Made by a program: the position numbers and the translations under genes | DNA from: Thalassobacillus devorans | Lineage (GTDB): Bacteria > Bacillota > Bacilli > Bacillales > Halobacillaceae | Reading direction: 5' to 3' | Assembly (NCBI RefSeq): GCF_011761345.1 | Contig: NZ_JAASRY010000005.1 | Coordinates: forward strand, 62,001 to 126,000 | Length of the DNA stretch: 64,000 nt | Notes under the pieces: model-generated | The model's input: only the letters and a program-made list of their open reading frames with translations | Database searches by the model: none | What the model was told of the DNA's origin: nothing | Shown: positions 8,048 through 17,390 of the stretch, one piece after another | How the letters are laid out: every line of letters starts with the position of its first letter | Numbering within the stretch: position 1 is the stretch's first letter

Positions 8048-9187
8048 GTGAAGCAAACCGTACATTTTGGAGCAGGAAACATTGGCAGAGGATTTATTGG
8101 AGCGCTATTTTCTAAGTCAGGTTATCACGTAACATTTGTGGATATCGCAGACCAGATCATAAATAAATTAAATCAAGAGAAAAGCTATCAGGTTAAATTA
8201 GCGACCGAACAGAGAGAGACCGTTACGATTGAAAATGTCTCTGGGTTAAATAACATGAGTCAGGAAAGAGAAGTTATGGAAGCGATAAAAAAAGCAACCT
8301 ACCTGACCACAGCGATTGGCCCTGACATATTGCCAAGGATTGCACCATTGATTGCCCGTGGGATTGCTGAGCGCGTGGCTGATACTGATGAAAAGCTCTA
8401 TATCATTGCGTGTGAAAACCAAATTGGAGCGACAGAGATTTTAAAAAGTCATATATTCGGTAATTTTGATGAAGAAACGAAGGGAAAAATTGAAGGAAGA
8501 GTATACTTCTTTAATTCAGCTGTTGACCGCATCGTCCCCATTCAGGACCAGGATTCCCTGGATGTACTTGTAGAACCTTATTATGAATGGGTCGTGGAAA
8601 CAAAAGAAGATATCCCGACGGTAGAAGGAATGAAAATTGTAGAGGACCTTGATCCTTTTATCGAAAGAAAATTATTTACGGTTAACACGGGGCACGCGGT
8701 CATTGCTTATCTTGGTTATATTGAAGGTAAAGAAACGATCGATCAGACGCTTTCGGATGAGGAAGTTGCCAATCAAGTCAGGAAGACACTTAAGGAAACT
8801 GGCTCCTATTTAATTAAAGAATATGGTCTGGATGAAAAAGAACATCTAAACTATATCAACAAGAATATTGAACGCTTCAAAAATCCATTTCTTAATGATG
8901 GTGTTACAAGAGTAGGTCGTGCGCCAATGAGAAAACTGGGTCCTGAAGACAGATTGATTCGCCCAGCAACGCAGGCCCAAAAAGCAGGATTATCTTATAC
9001 GAATCTGGCTAAAGCAATCGCAGCAGCGTTATTGTTCGATCATCCAGAGGACGAAGAAGCAATGAAAATCCAGCAAATGATTAAAGAGCACGGACCTGGA
9101 TATGTTCTGAACACAGTAAGTAATCTGGATGAAAATAGTGAGATCACAAAAGAAGTCGTCCGGCAGTACGAAGAACTAAAAAAATAA
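8048..9187 (+). CDS. mtlD: Mannitol-1-phosphate 5-dehydrogenase
   Basis: Oxidises mannitol-1-phosphate to fructose-6-phosphate with NAD+ in the cytoplasm. 379 residues from GTG 8048, chosen because AAAGGA (8033-8038) is 9 bases upstream and the product then begins MKQTVHFGAGNIGRGFIG, the canonical family start and Rossmann loop. An ATG at 8039 is in frame but abuts the ribosome site. The NTGHAVIAYLGY motif, with the conserved polyol-dehydrogenase residues, is near residue 215. Last gene of the operon, followed by a terminator. Confidence 0.95.
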   Translation: MKQTVHFGAGNIGRGFIGALFSKSGYHVTFVDIADQIINKLNQEKSYQVKLATEQRETVTIENVSGLNNMSQEREVMEAIKKATYLTTAIGPDILPRIAPLIARGIAERVADTDEKLYIIACENQIGATEILKSHIFGNFDEETKGKIEGRVYFFNSAVDRIVPIQDQDSLDVLVEPYYEWVVETKEDIPTVEGMKIVEDLDPFIERKLFTVNTGHAVIAYLGYIEGKETIDQTLSDEEVANQVRKTLKETGSYLIKEYGLDEKEHLNYINKNIERFKNPFLNDGVTRVGRAPMRKLGPEDRLIRPATQAQKAGLSYTNLAKAIAAALLFDHPEDEEAMKIQQMIKEHGPGYVLNTVSNLDENSEITKEVVRQYEELKK

Positions 9188-9228
9188 TTACCATCTTATT
9201 AAAAAACACGTTCATCTATTGAGTAATT

Positions 9229-9268
9229 AAGACTATTCCCTTTTATAAGGAAATAGTCTCTTTTTTGT
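9229..9268 (+). terminator. Terminator of the mannitol operon
   Basis: AGACTATTCC (9230-9239) pairs with GGAAATAGTCT, followed by CTTTTTTGTTT. The flank (TAGTAATGCTTTAGCTTGATAG) resembles the flank of the terminator at 11619, so the two look like copies of one module. Confidence 0.85.
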
Positions 9269-9468
9269 TTATAGTAATGCTTTAGCTTGATAGCATGCCC
9301 AGGTCAGGAACCGTAATCCGGGCTTACGCTTTTGTTTATTAAAATTCGTGTTACACAAATTTTAAAAGAAAGGTTGGCAAGGGGGAGTGAGTTGTGTAAA
9401 ATAAAACACGTACATTATAAGTTATATATTTATTAACGTTCGTATTTTTAGGTGGGAGGAGTAATGAC

Positions 9469-10278
9469 ATGAGTTTAAAACAAAGTATAAGTAGTTTAAT
9501 TGGGATTGTGATCTTAGTTTTCATGCTTACGGGTTGTGGGGATCAGTCAGAGGCTACAGGAGCAGCTGATAAAGGGGAAGAAAATGTAGTAGGGATCATA
9601 GGTCCAATGGAAGTGGAAATCGACATTCTTCATTCTCATATGGAAGTGGAAGAGACAACTGAAAAAGGGGAATTAACCTTTTATGAAGGAAATCTAGAAG
9701 GCCAGCCTATTGTACTTGTTAAGTCTGGAATAGGGAAAGTGAATGCAGCTTCCGCAGCTCAAATGCTCATCAGCGATTTTGATGCGGATGTATTGATTAA
9801 CTCCGGAGTTGCAGGCGGTATTCATCCTGATCTGGGTCTTGGAGACATCGTTATTTCTACAAAGACCGTGCATCATGACATGGACGAAACGGCTAAAGAT
9901 TATAAACCAGGACAAATCCCATACATGGACACAAGGTATTTTGAAGCGGACCAAGAACTGATTAAGCTGGCTAAGCAAGGTACGAAAGGTCTTCCTGATT
10001 ACGTTGATGTATTCAAGGGACCGATTGCAACAGGAGACCAATTCATTGCAAGCAAAGAAAAAACGAACTGGATTTATGAAACGTTTGATGCGTATGTAGT
10101 TGAGATGGAAGGAGCGGCTGTTGGCCAAGTAGCCTACTTAAATGAAATCCCGTACGTAGTCATCCGCTCAGCTTCTGATGATGCAGGGGAAGAAGCTGCT
10201 GGTATTCAAGAAAACTTTGTAGAAGAAGCAGCGAAGAATTCCAGTCATGTGATTGAGGAAATGTTAAAAAGTATGTAG
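9469..10278 (+). CDS. Secreted lipoprotein MTA/SAH-type nucleosidase
   Basis: The family cleaves the glycosidic bond of 5'-methylthioadenosine or S-adenosylhomocysteine. 269 residues. Unlike the usual ~230-residue cytosolic enzyme, it begins with a lipoprotein signal peptide: KQ, a hydrophobic run, and lipobox LTGC with Cys23, then an acidic linker. The catalytic fold starts VVGIIGPMEVEI with the counterpart of E. coli Glu12. EMEG (Glu214) and SASDDAG (Asp237) correspond to Glu174 and Asp197, so catalysis looks possible. ATG 9469 follows GGTGGGAGGAG. It is a single gene between two terminators. The protein should sit on the outer face of the membrane, so the substrate would be extracellular nucleosides. 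Confidence 0.88.
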   Translation: MSLKQSISSLIGIVILVFMLTGCGDQSEATGAADKGEENVVGIIGPMEVEIDILHSHMEVEETTEKGELTFYEGNLEGQPIVLVKSGIGKVNAASAAQMLISDFDADVLINSGVAGGIHPDLGLGDIVISTKTVHHDMDETAKDYKPGQIPYMDTRYFEADQELIKLAKQGTKGLPDYVDVFKGPIATGDQFIASKEKTNWIYETFDAYVVEMEGAAVGQVAYLNEIPYVVIRSASDDAGEEAAGIQENFVEEAAKNSSHVIEEMLKSM

Positions 10279-10334
10279 GAATAGGAAAGAGTATACTGAT
10301 TACCGGCAGTGGATATATTGTTCACTGTTATTGG

Positions 10335-10366
10335 AAGATGGCGAGCGATTGCTCGTCATCTTTTTT
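10335..10366 (+). terminator. Terminator after the nucleosidase gene
   Basis: AAGATGGCGAGC pairs with GCTCGTCATCTT, followed by TTTTTT. Confidence 0.85.
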
Positions 10367-10370
10367 GAAA

Positions 10371-10398
10371 CTGAGTCTTCCAGTATAGGGCAGTTTTC
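10371..10398 (+). repeat. Dispersed repeat, GAGTCTTC family, copy B
   Basis: Reads TGAGTCTTCCAGTATAGGG then CAGTTTTC directly after the terminator. Close match to copy A at 2843-2870. Confidence 0.55.
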
Positions 10399-10683
10399 TT
10401 TGGAATATTAATTTAGAGATATTAGAGTGAAGCCATGTTAAATTGACCTTGAATAATGGGACAGCCCTTACGTTACATCTCGCAATCTCAATCGGTTCCA
10501 TACATAGGTAACCTATAGTCAAACTTCCTTAAATCTTCGTGATTCTACCCAATTCCATATTTACCGTATTTCAGAAAGATTATAGTACTAGGTGTACGCC
10601 TTAAACACCATCTCTTGCTTTTTTGCCCATGCAGCAAATTAATTTATTTCATACGATAACTATAAGAAAAGGAGTTGAAAAAC

Positions 10684-11394
10684 ATGGCACATAGAAGAAT
10701 GATAAACAGTAGCTGCTGTCCTCCCTTACCAAAAAGCTTGAGGTCTGACTGCGACTGTCCACCTGGTCCTATGGGGCCTCAGGGACCCCAAGGTGAAACT
10801 GGGGATATTGGCCCTCAGGGTCCTCAAGGTGAACCAGGGCCCCAAGGCGAGCAGGGACCTCAAGGGTTACCCGGTTCCATTGCTATCATTCCGTATGCAT
10901 CCGGTACTACTCCCGCTGAATTAACTACTCTTGGAGATGGACTGATCGGGACTTCAAGTCTTGTAGGGTTTGGAGATTCTGTTAGCGGGGTGGAAGCTAT
11001 AGAGGGGCAAATAAATCTAGAAAACGTTGGAGGGTTGCCTAACTTCGCGTTTTCGGTCCCTCGTGATGGTGAAATTACATCCATTGCTGCATTTTTTAGT
11101 ACTACAGCAGGATTAAACCTCATCGGATCAACAGCAACGGTCACAGCAGAATTATATATTGCCCCTCAAAATAGCAATATTTTTAGTCCTACAGGGGCCT
11201 CTGTAACATTATCTCCGTCCTTCTCAGGTATCATCAATATTAATGATACTAGTAGCGGAATAAATGATACGTTGTCCTTCCCGGTAACTGCAGGAGAACG
11301 CCTATTAATGGTTTTCTCTGTTGAAATTACGGATGGAATTCCACTTGCAGTTACTCTCACAGGTGCAGCGAGTGCAGGCGTTTCAATTAGTTGA
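10684..11394 (+). CDS. Collagen-like exosporium-type protein (BclB-like C-terminus)
   Basis: About 236 residues from ATG 10684, with AAAAGGAG at 10667-10674 nine bases upstream. Three parts: a Cys-rich N-terminus (SSCCPP, CDC) of ~27 residues; about 12 Gly-X-Y triplets rich in Pro and Gln ([10 protein letters not shown] and so on, residues ~28-63); and a C-terminal beta-rich domain that starts [14 protein letters not shown] and continues GTSSLVGFG, as in BclB-type exosporium glycoproteins. In Bacillus such proteins form spore-surface filaments. Spore location here is inference, and no SigK/SigE promoter was identified with confidence. Transcribed alone. Confidence 0.8.
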   Translation: MAHRRMINSSCCPPLPKSLRSDCDCPPGPMGPQGPQGETGDIGPQGPQGEPGPQGEQGPQGLPGSIAIIPYASGTTPAELTTLGDGLIGTSSLVGFGDSVSGVEAIEGQINLENVGGLPNFAFSVPRDGEITSIAAFFSTTAGLNLIGSTATVTAELYIAPQNSNIFSPTGASVTLSPSFSGIININDTSSGINDTLSFPVTAGERLLMVFSVEITDGIPLAVTLTGAASAGVSIS

Positions 11395-11840
11395 TTAAGG
11401 GTTTGCTGGATTAGGTAGGTACTTCCTTTAATTTGACTGGATATAGTGGATTAATATTGATATGCTACTTAACGTCGCTCTAATTCTAAAAGGTTTAAGC
11501 ACCGATCGTATGGGGTGTTTTGGGCTTTATATTTAAGTATTGCATTTATTCAGTGAATGGGCTGCATGATATAAAGATTTCCTTACAAAGCCCTTTTATG
11601 TGGAAACTACCAAACTAAAGAGACTGCTTCCTTTTATTGGGAGGTAGTCTCTTTTTTGTTTTTAATACTATTTTAGCATGATAGTGGTCCGAGGATAAGT
11701 TATCCATCTAATGTTAAATCCTTAGAAATTATTCTTAATCATTTACTACACAAAAACAAAAAAGCCTACATATATAGACTGTTGTGACATTGTGGTTTTT
11801 CAATTTATTGTATTTTCTAAATTATTTTAATTTTTTAACA
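11395..11840. other. Intergenic region with one terminator
   Basis: No gene seen. A terminator lies at 11619-11660. A GGGC...GCCC pair around 11567-11595 is a looser hairpin. The rest is AT-rich. Confidence 0.5.
11619..11660 (+). terminator. Terminator, sister copy of the one at 9229
   Basis: AGAGACTGCTTCC pairs with GGGAGGTAGTCTCT, followed by TTTTTTGTTTTT. The T-tract and the flank (ATACTATTTTAGCATGATAG) are similar to the mtl terminator flank. Confidence 0.8.
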
Positions 11841-11841
11841 T

Positions 11842-11896
11842 TTGTTCCGTATAGAGAAATCTCAACCTTATCTTATCAAATGCATGCCAATATAAT
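11842..11896 (+). promoter_or_regulatory. Promoter with IclR-type operator, transporter operon
   Basis: TTGTTCCGTATAGAGAAAT (11842-11860) matches 23583-23601 upstream of the lower meta-cleavage operon. In both places the shared G (11844 or 23585) is exactly 47 bases from the first base of a TATAAT -10 box, here 11891-11896. The -35 region is poor. The site therefore centres near -50, as for IclR-family activators such as PobR/PcaU. The iclR gene at 22652 is the natural candidate to bind it. Confidence 0.65.
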
Positions 11897-12017
11897 AGGT
11901 TTACTGTTAGGAAGGAGTGAGGTGATACCTATTATTAAAAGAGGATAATTATTGTTTTTTCAACACAATAGCACTTGAAAAGTTTTAAAAATCTTTTAAT
12001 GGAAAGAGGAGATGTGT

Positions 12018-13397
12018 ATGGCAAAAGTAAATCCAGATCAAATTATTGGTGACAGTAAATTTAACCGCTTACATTTAAGTCTATTCTTATGGAGTTTTTT
12101 TATAATTTTATTCGATGGATATGATTTAGCTGTTTATGGGACAGCTTTACCACTCATAATGGAAGATTGGGGGTTAAATGCTGTTGAAGCAGGATCAATA
12201 GCAAGTTATGGTCTCTTCGGAATGGTGTTTGGAGCCATTATCTTTGGTATACTGGCGGATCGTATCGGAAGAAAGAAAGTTATTATTATCAATGTACTTC
12301 TATTTAGCTTGTTCACTCTACTATGTGGTTTGGCAAGCTCAGCAGTGACTTTCTCTATTTATCGTTTTATCGCAGGGTTAGGTCTCGGAGGCATTATGCC
12401 GAATATTGCCGCTTTAGTTTCGGATTATGCTCCTAAAAAAATGAAAATTAAGTTAGTATCTTATACATTAGTTAGCTTTGCCATTGGTGGAGCACTTGCC
12501 CCGACTGTTGGAGTTCTGTTAATTGAGGGATTTGGATGGCGGTCTGTTTTTATGGTTGCGGGCCTGCCGCTATTAGCCATTCCTTTTATGATGAAGCAAC
12601 TACCGGAATCTTCTAAATATCTTATCCGTACTGGTAAAAAAGAAGAACTATTTTCCACTCTTGCCAAAGTAAGTCCTGGCTCAACATTCAAGATTACTGA
12701 TGAAATTGAGGAAGTAAAAGCAACTCAAACGAAGGTTCCTGTTGCAGGATTGTTTAAAGAGCATCGTGCTTTCAGTACTATCGGATTCTGGATAGCATTC
12801 TTCTGTGCTCTTTTAATGGTATATGGATTAAATACTTGGTTACCCAAGCTAATGATCGAAACTGGTTATGGATTAAATTCAAGTCTGGGTTTCCTGATTG
12901 CGCTTCAAGGCGGAGCTATCATCGGGATTCTCGCTCTTAGTAGTCTTTGTGAAGAATATGGTTCTAAAAAGGTTATTATGGCATCTTATATTTCCGGAGC
13001 TATTGCTTTAGCTTTACTAGGATTTGGCGGGAGTACATTCTATATCTTCATATTAGTAGCAATTGCAGGTGCTGCTACAACAGGTGCTCAAGTTTTGATT
13101 CAAGCTTATGTTACATCGTTCTACCCTTCAGAAATGAAATCAACAGGTTTAGGGGTGGCTTCAGGAATTGGTCGATTCGGCGGTATGACTGGACCGATTT
13201 TAGGGGGATTCTTGTTGACCTTAGCTTTACCTAACTTCATGAATTTCCTCGTATTCTCCATTGTTAGTATTGTCGCTGCAATCGGGTTATTATTAATCGC
13301 TGATAAATATTCAGCTTCTAATATAAAGGCACGAGCAACTACTCAAAATACTAGTCTATCCAGTAAAGGTGAAATACGTGAAAAAGGAATCGGCTGA
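12018..13397 (+). CDS. MFS aromatic-acid:H+ symporter (AAHS family)
   Basis: Imports an aromatic acid with protons. About 459 residues, 12 predicted membrane spans. The first helix has LFDGYDLAVYGTALPLIM, matching the FDGYDL signature of PcaK/BenK-type carriers, and the loop 2-3 MFS motif reads GILADRIGRKK. ATG 12018 has AGGAG at 12007-12011; ATG 12012 is too close to it. It is followed by the BenE-like gene and shares its promoter operator with the catabolic operon at 23.7 kb, which suggests the carried acid is the substrate of that pathway. Confidence 0.9.
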   Translation: MAKVNPDQIIGDSKFNRLHLSLFLWSFFIILFDGYDLAVYGTALPLIMEDWGLNAVEAGSIASYGLFGMVFGAIIFGILADRIGRKKVIIINVLLFSLFTLLCGLASSAVTFSIYRFIAGLGLGGIMPNIAALVSDYAPKKMKIKLVSYTLVSFAIGGALAPTVGVLLIEGFGWRSVFMVAGLPLLAIPFMMKQLPESSKYLIRTGKKEELFSTLAKVSPGSTFKITDEIEEVKATQTKVPVAGLFKEHRAFSTIGFWIAFFCALLMVYGLNTWLPKLMIETGYGLNSSLGFLIALQGGAIIGILALSSLCEEYGSKKVIMASYISGAIALALLGFGGSTFYIFILVAIAGAATTGAQVLIQAYVTSFYPSEMKSTGLGVASGIGRFGGMTGPILGGFLLTLALPNFMNFLVFSIVSIVAAIGLLLIADKYSASNIKARATTQNTSLSSKGEIREKGIG

Positions 13398-13478
13398 TTC
13401 CGCTCAGATGGGTACGAGCCTTCTTGAACATCTTCTTCGAGATTAACACTTATTTGGCATTATTAGAAAGGAGATTAT

Positions 13479-14732
13479 ATGGAAGAGAATCGTTTTCCGA
13501 CAAATCTAAAAGAGCTACCTCAGAATTTGAATATTAATGCCATTAGTTCGGGTTTAGTCGCAGCCATTTTTGGATGCACTGGGCCTGCATTAATTATCAT
13601 CGGAGCGGCAACGAATGGTGGATTAACGTATACACAAGCGATCAGCTGGATTTTTGCTGTTTATTTTTTTAGTGGATTACTCGGTATCTTTATCGCATTA
13701 AAGTACCGCCAACCTATTTCCGTAGCCCATACAATTGCTGGAGCTGTATTAATGGCAGGGTCCTTAACTCACTTTTCTATCCATGAAGCGGTTGGGGCAT
13801 ATATCATTGCAAATATTCTTGTTATCCTTCTTGGTTCTACCGGCTTAATTGAAAAAGTCTTGAAATGGATTCCACTTCCGATTGTTATGGGTATGATTGT
13901 TGGTGTGATGATCCAATTTGCGATAGACATGATTACATCGATAACTCTCGCACCATTACTCGCAGGCTCAGCGATCCTCGCGTTTTTACTTTCATCACGA
14001 TACCTTAAAAAGGTTCCACCTGTGTTGTCGGCGTTAATCGTTTCGGTAGTTGTGGCGACCTTTACAAATGCTTTTGAATATCCAGCCGCTCAGAGTATGT
14101 TTGTTCTTCCAGAACTCGTGATGCCCGCATTTAGTTGGGAGGCGATTGTGTCGATTAGTATTCCACTTACACTCTTGATTATCTGTGCAGAAAATGCTCA
14201 AGCGACAGGGATACTAATGGCTCAAGGTTACAAACCGCCAACGACAGGCATGGCGGTATATGGATCTTCCGTTGGACTATTCGCTTCACTGTTTGGAGGG
14301 CATGCCATCAGCATTGCTGGACCAATGACGGCCATCTGTTCTGCAGACGAAGTCGGTATAAAAGATAGCCGCTATGCAGCATCGGTCATGAACGGCGTGT
14401 TCTTCGCAAGCTTTGGCCTATTTGCAGCGGTCGTTGTTCCATTTGTCACTGCCATGCCGAGTGTCATCGTTACGGTCATTGCCGGCTTAGCTATGCTAAG
14501 GGTTCTCATCAACTCACTCAAAACAGCGTTCTCCGATACTAAGTTTCAAATGGGTGCATTCTTTGCCTTAATCATCGGAATGTCAGGAGTGAAGTTCTTC
14601 AATATCGGTGCACCATTATGGGCCATTATCGGAAGTCTGTTTGTCTCCTTACTCGTTGAAAAAAATCACTTCGCATTTAACAAAAAGAAAGAGGTCAAAG
14701 TGAGAAAAGAAAGAATAGAAACAAGTGCTTAA
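13479..14732 (+). CDS. BenE-family benzoate/H+ symporter-like permease
   Basis: 417 residues, almost wholly hydrophobic with ~12 spans. Family features: AAIFGCTGPALII near the N-terminus, PISVAHTIAGAVLMAG, and a later GGHAISIAGPMTAIC segment. E. coli and Acinetobacter BenE import benzoate. ATG 13479 follows AAAGGAGA. It lies 81 bases after the AAHS carrier with no terminator between, so the two are one operon with two carriers for aromatic acids. The exact substrate is not readable from sequence. Confidence 0.87.
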   Translation: MEENRFPTNLKELPQNLNINAISSGLVAAIFGCTGPALIIIGAATNGGLTYTQAISWIFAVYFFSGLLGIFIALKYRQPISVAHTIAGAVLMAGSLTHFSIHEAVGAYIIANILVILLGSTGLIEKVLKWIPLPIVMGMIVGVMIQFAIDMITSITLAPLLAGSAILAFLLSSRYLKKVPPVLSALIVSVVVATFTNAFEYPAAQSMFVLPELVMPAFSWEAIVSISIPLTLLIICAENAQATGILMAQGYKPPTTGMAVYGSSVGLFASLFGGHAISIAGPMTAICSADEVGIKDSRYAASVMNGVFFASFGLFAAVVVPFVTAMPSVIVTVIAGLAMLRVLINSLKTAFSDTKFQMGAFFALIIGMSGVKFFNIGAPLWAIIGSLFVSLLVEKNHFAFNKKKEVKVRKERIETSA

Positions 14733-14743
14733 TCTAATCATCC

Positions 14744-14775
14744 AAAACCAGGTTTATTGGAAACCTGGTTTTTTA
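14744..14775 (+). terminator. Terminator of the transporter operon
   Basis: AAACCAGGTTT pairs with AAACCTGGTTT, followed by TTTT. Another palindrome follows at 14786. Confidence 0.85.
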
Positions 14776-14785
14776 GTATAAAATT

Positions 14786-14838
14786 TAGTGCCTGACACCC
14801 AGGGCGGTAACGCTTTTGTGAAATGGGTGTCAGGCTAC
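14786..14838. repeat. GTGCCTGAC palindromic repeat, copy 1
   Basis: GTGCCTGACACCC (14788-14800) pairs with GGGTGTCAGGC (14825-14835) around a variable centre. Related palindromes are at 22568, 38474 and 43786. No T-run follows here, so this copy is not an obvious terminator. Confidence 0.7.
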
Positions 14839-14989
14839 AATTTTTCAGTAGTAATCAAATCCCCGAAAATTACACTAAAAGTACGGCAAATAAAAGTTAT
14901 TATAATGCTAATGGGATTTTCTCATGTATAGTTAAAGTATAATGCAGGAAGAATGAACGCAGCCCAAACTTAACCAAGGGGGAAATAGA

Positions 14990-15841
14990 ATGCGAAGGAT
15001 AATCTTATCGACCGAAAGCGGAGCCGACTTACCGGGTGATTTAGCTGAAAAGTACGAGGTTCAAGTAGTTCCCATGCACATTATTATGGATGGAAAGGAT
15101 TATTTAGACGGTTCTTTGCCAGTCCAGGATATTTATGACTATTACAGACGGACGAAGAAGATACCCTCTACTACCTCCACCAACGTTCATGAGTATCAAG
15201 AGTTTTTTGCAACTATAAGAGAGAATTTCCCAGATTCCATCATTATTCATATTGGTTATACATCAAAAGCGTCTTCTTCTTTTCAAAATGCCGTCATTGC
15301 TGCGGAAGAATTTGAAGACATTGTTCTGATTGATGCTCTGAACGTTACTGGCGGGTTAGCTGCAATTGTATTGTATGCCGCTGAGTTATTAGAGAAAGAA
15401 CCAGGCATGGAACCGGAACACTTCGTTGAAAAAATAAAGGCAATCGTTCCTAAATCAAGGCTGGCTTTCATCCCAGGTAACCTGGAGTTTCTTAAAGCGG
15501 GAGGACGGGTAAGTAATATGGCTTCTCTGATAGGAGCTCTGTTGAAAATAAAGCCATGCATAGAGCTGAAAGATGGGAAGCTTATGTCTACAAGGAAATA
15601 CCGCGGGAAAATGAGTAGTGCTACTGAAAAACTCTTGAGTGATTACTTAAATGAATATAACATAGATCGACAGCAGCTTTATTTTATCTACTCCATCGGA
15701 CTCGATGAAAGGATCAAGCAGCGGATGGATGAGGTTGCCAAAGAAAACGGATTCCAAAATATAAGATGGATCCAAGCTGGAGGTATGATTTCTACTCATT
15801 CTGGATCCGGAGGTTTTGGGGTAGCAGGATTAGAGCAATAG
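14990..15841 (+). CDS. DegV family fatty-acid-binding protein
   Basis: 283 residues. Starts IILSTESGADLP, a variant of the usual TDSTADLP DegV opening, and has PSTTSTNVHEYQEFF and the GNLEFLKAGGRVS loop typical of the family. DegV/FakB proteins bind a fatty acid and present it to the FakA kinase for phospholipid synthesis. No fakA is nearby, so the partner must be elsewhere. ATG 14990 follows AAGGGGGAAA. Single gene. Confidence 0.9.
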   Translation: MRRIILSTESGADLPGDLAEKYEVQVVPMHIIMDGKDYLDGSLPVQDIYDYYRRTKKIPSTTSTNVHEYQEFFATIRENFPDSIIIHIGYTSKASSSFQNAVIAAEEFEDIVLIDALNVTGGLAAIVLYAAELLEKEPGMEPEHFVEKIKAIVPKSRLAFIPGNLEFLKAGGRVSNMASLIGALLKIKPCIELKDGKLMSTRKYRGKMSSATEKLLSDYLNEYNIDRQQLYFIYSIGLDERIKQRMDEVAKENGFQNIRWIQAGGMISTHSGSGGFGVAGLEQ

Positions 15842-16015
15842 TACGGGTTAGAAATCAATGAATAGGGACGTAGAGAGCGGACTCGTTTTCTCTGGAGCAA
15901 AAGTCCACGAAATTAAGCAAATCCTTCCTGTTAAACAAATCATAGATAAAATTATAGCAGAATATGTTAAAGCAATAACGTGGTGGGGGAGCAGGTATCT
16001 TAAATTCTTTCCTGA

Positions 16016-16053
16016 CAAAAAAAGAGAGAAAAGCACAATTGTACTTTTCTCTC
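16016..16053 (-). terminator. Terminator of dus
   Basis: GAGAGAAAAG (16024-16033) pairs with CTTTTCTCTC (16044-16053). On the minus strand it is followed by seven T residues, so it ends the dus transcript. It may also stop degV readthrough. Confidence 0.8.
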
Positions 16054-16068
16054 CTGGGATAAGATTTA

Positions 16069-17070
16069 TTACGAAATAGAAAAACTTTTTTCTTCCTTAA
16101 CTCCACCATATTCCTCTTTAAATTCATCAAGCAGGGCACGTACTTCATCGGTGGATTTTGTATTCATCAGCTGATTTCTTAACTCACTTGCTCCCCGGAA
16201 TCCGCGGACATATATCTTGAAGAAACGGAGGAGCGGTTTGAAGAGACGCGGCTCGAGTTCTTCGGAATATTTATCATGAAGATCAAGCTGCAGGCGAAGG
16301 AGGTCGAGCAGTTCTTCGCTTGTGTGCTCTTTTTTCTCTTTTTCAAAAGCGAATGGGTTATGGAAGATACCGCGGCCGATCATTACGCCGTCCACGCCGT
16401 ATTTTTCCACGAGTTCAAGCCCTTTCTGACGATCAGGAATATCCCCGTTAATCGTAAGAAGCGTATCAGGTGCCACTTCATCGCGAAGTTTCTTGATCTC
16501 GGGAATCAGCTCCCAGTGTGCCGGGACTTTACTCATTTCTTTTTTCGTACGGAGATGAATGGAAAGATTGACGATATCCTGTTCCAGCAGGTGCTTCAAC
16601 CAGTCATGCCATTCATCCACTTCCGTATAACCGAGACGGGTCTTCACACTGACAGGAAGTCCTCCCGCTTTGGCAGCCTGGATAAGTTCCGCTGCGACAT
16701 CGGGACGGCGGATTAGGCCACAGCCTTTCCCTTTCGTTGCGACATTGGGGGCGGGGCAGCCCATGTTGATATCGATGCCTCGATAGCCCATCTCTGCCAT
16801 GCCGATACTCATTTGACGAAAGTATTCGGGCTTGTCACCCCAGATATGGGCGACAATCGGCTGCTCATCTTCCGTGAACGTCAGACGTCCCCGCAGGCTG
16901 TCTTTTCCTTTTGGATGGCAGTAGCTTTCCGTATTCGTAAATTCTGTAAAAAACACGTCAGGTCTTGCTGCTTCACTCACGACATGACGAAAAACGACAT
17001 CCGTCACTGCTTCCATTGGCGCCAGAACAAAAAACGGTCGCGGCAACTCATGCCAAAAGTTATCTTTCAT
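16069..17070 (-). CDS. dus: tRNA-dihydrouridine synthase
   Basis: Reduces uridines in tRNA D-loops with FMN and NADPH. About 333 residues from ATG 17070 ([20 protein letters not shown]), preceded on the minus strand by AAGGAAAGG. Further upstream in-frame codons exist but lack a ribosome site. The TIM-barrel FMN site [13 protein letters not shown] is at the start. The catalytic Cys lies in NMGCPAPNV, followed by [10 protein letters not shown], and VKTRLGY and [10 protein letters not shown] phosphate-binding motifs follow. A charged C-terminus (DEFKEEYGG) closes the protein. Which D positions it modifies is not clear from sequence. Confidence 0.93.
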   Translation of the reverse strand: MKDNFWHELPRPFFVLAPMEAVTDVVFRHVVSEAARPDVFFTEFTNTESYCHPKGKDSLRGRLTFTEDEQPIVAHIWGDKPEYFRQMSIGMAEMGYRGIDINMGCPAPNVATKGKGCGLIRRPDVAAELIQAAKAGGLPVSVKTRLGYTEVDEWHDWLKHLLEQDIVNLSIHLRTKKEMSKVPAHWELIPEIKKLRDEVAPDTLLTINGDIPDRQKGLELVEKYGVDGVMIGRGIFHNPFAFEKEKKEHTSEELLDLLRLQLDLHDKYSEELEPRLFKPLLRFFKIYVRGFRGASELRNQLMNTKSTDEVRALLDEFKEEYGGVKEEKSFSIS

Positions 17071-17280
17071 ACTATATCTAAACCTTTCCTTAAGGAACGC
17101 AGTCGTTCCAAAATTAAAAAGTGAAAATGTTTTTGCTTTCTTATCTATATCCACTTAGGCTGGATTTCAACCAATATATACTTTAATGGTATCAAACGAA
17201 AAGTGCAAGAGAAAGTCGACGTGAAGAGCACTGGAAATGAGTGGTGCAGGTTCTTGAGCTTCATAACCTAAAGAATAAAC

Positions 17281-17306
17281 GTGTAAATTTGAGCCGATCC
17301 GGGAAC
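17281..17306 (+). promoter_or_regulatory. Candidate SigB promoter
   Basis: GTGTAA (17281-17286), 14-base spacer, GGGAAC (17301-17306). This is close to the SigB consensus GTTTAA N12-15 GGGWAW. It lies 85 bases before a gene whose B. subtilis relatives are SigB-dependent general stress genes. Confidence 0.55.
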
Positions 17307-17390
17307 AAGAAGAAAAAGATAGAAGGTTTACTGCTTTGATTTTTTGGAATAGGAGAGCAGTAGCTGATAACGATAAGGAGGGAAATATAA

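Noticed and set aside
15855-16148. Overlapping frames on both strands after degV
   Set aside because: They overlap the dus 3' end or its terminator, have no ribosome sites and resemble no family.
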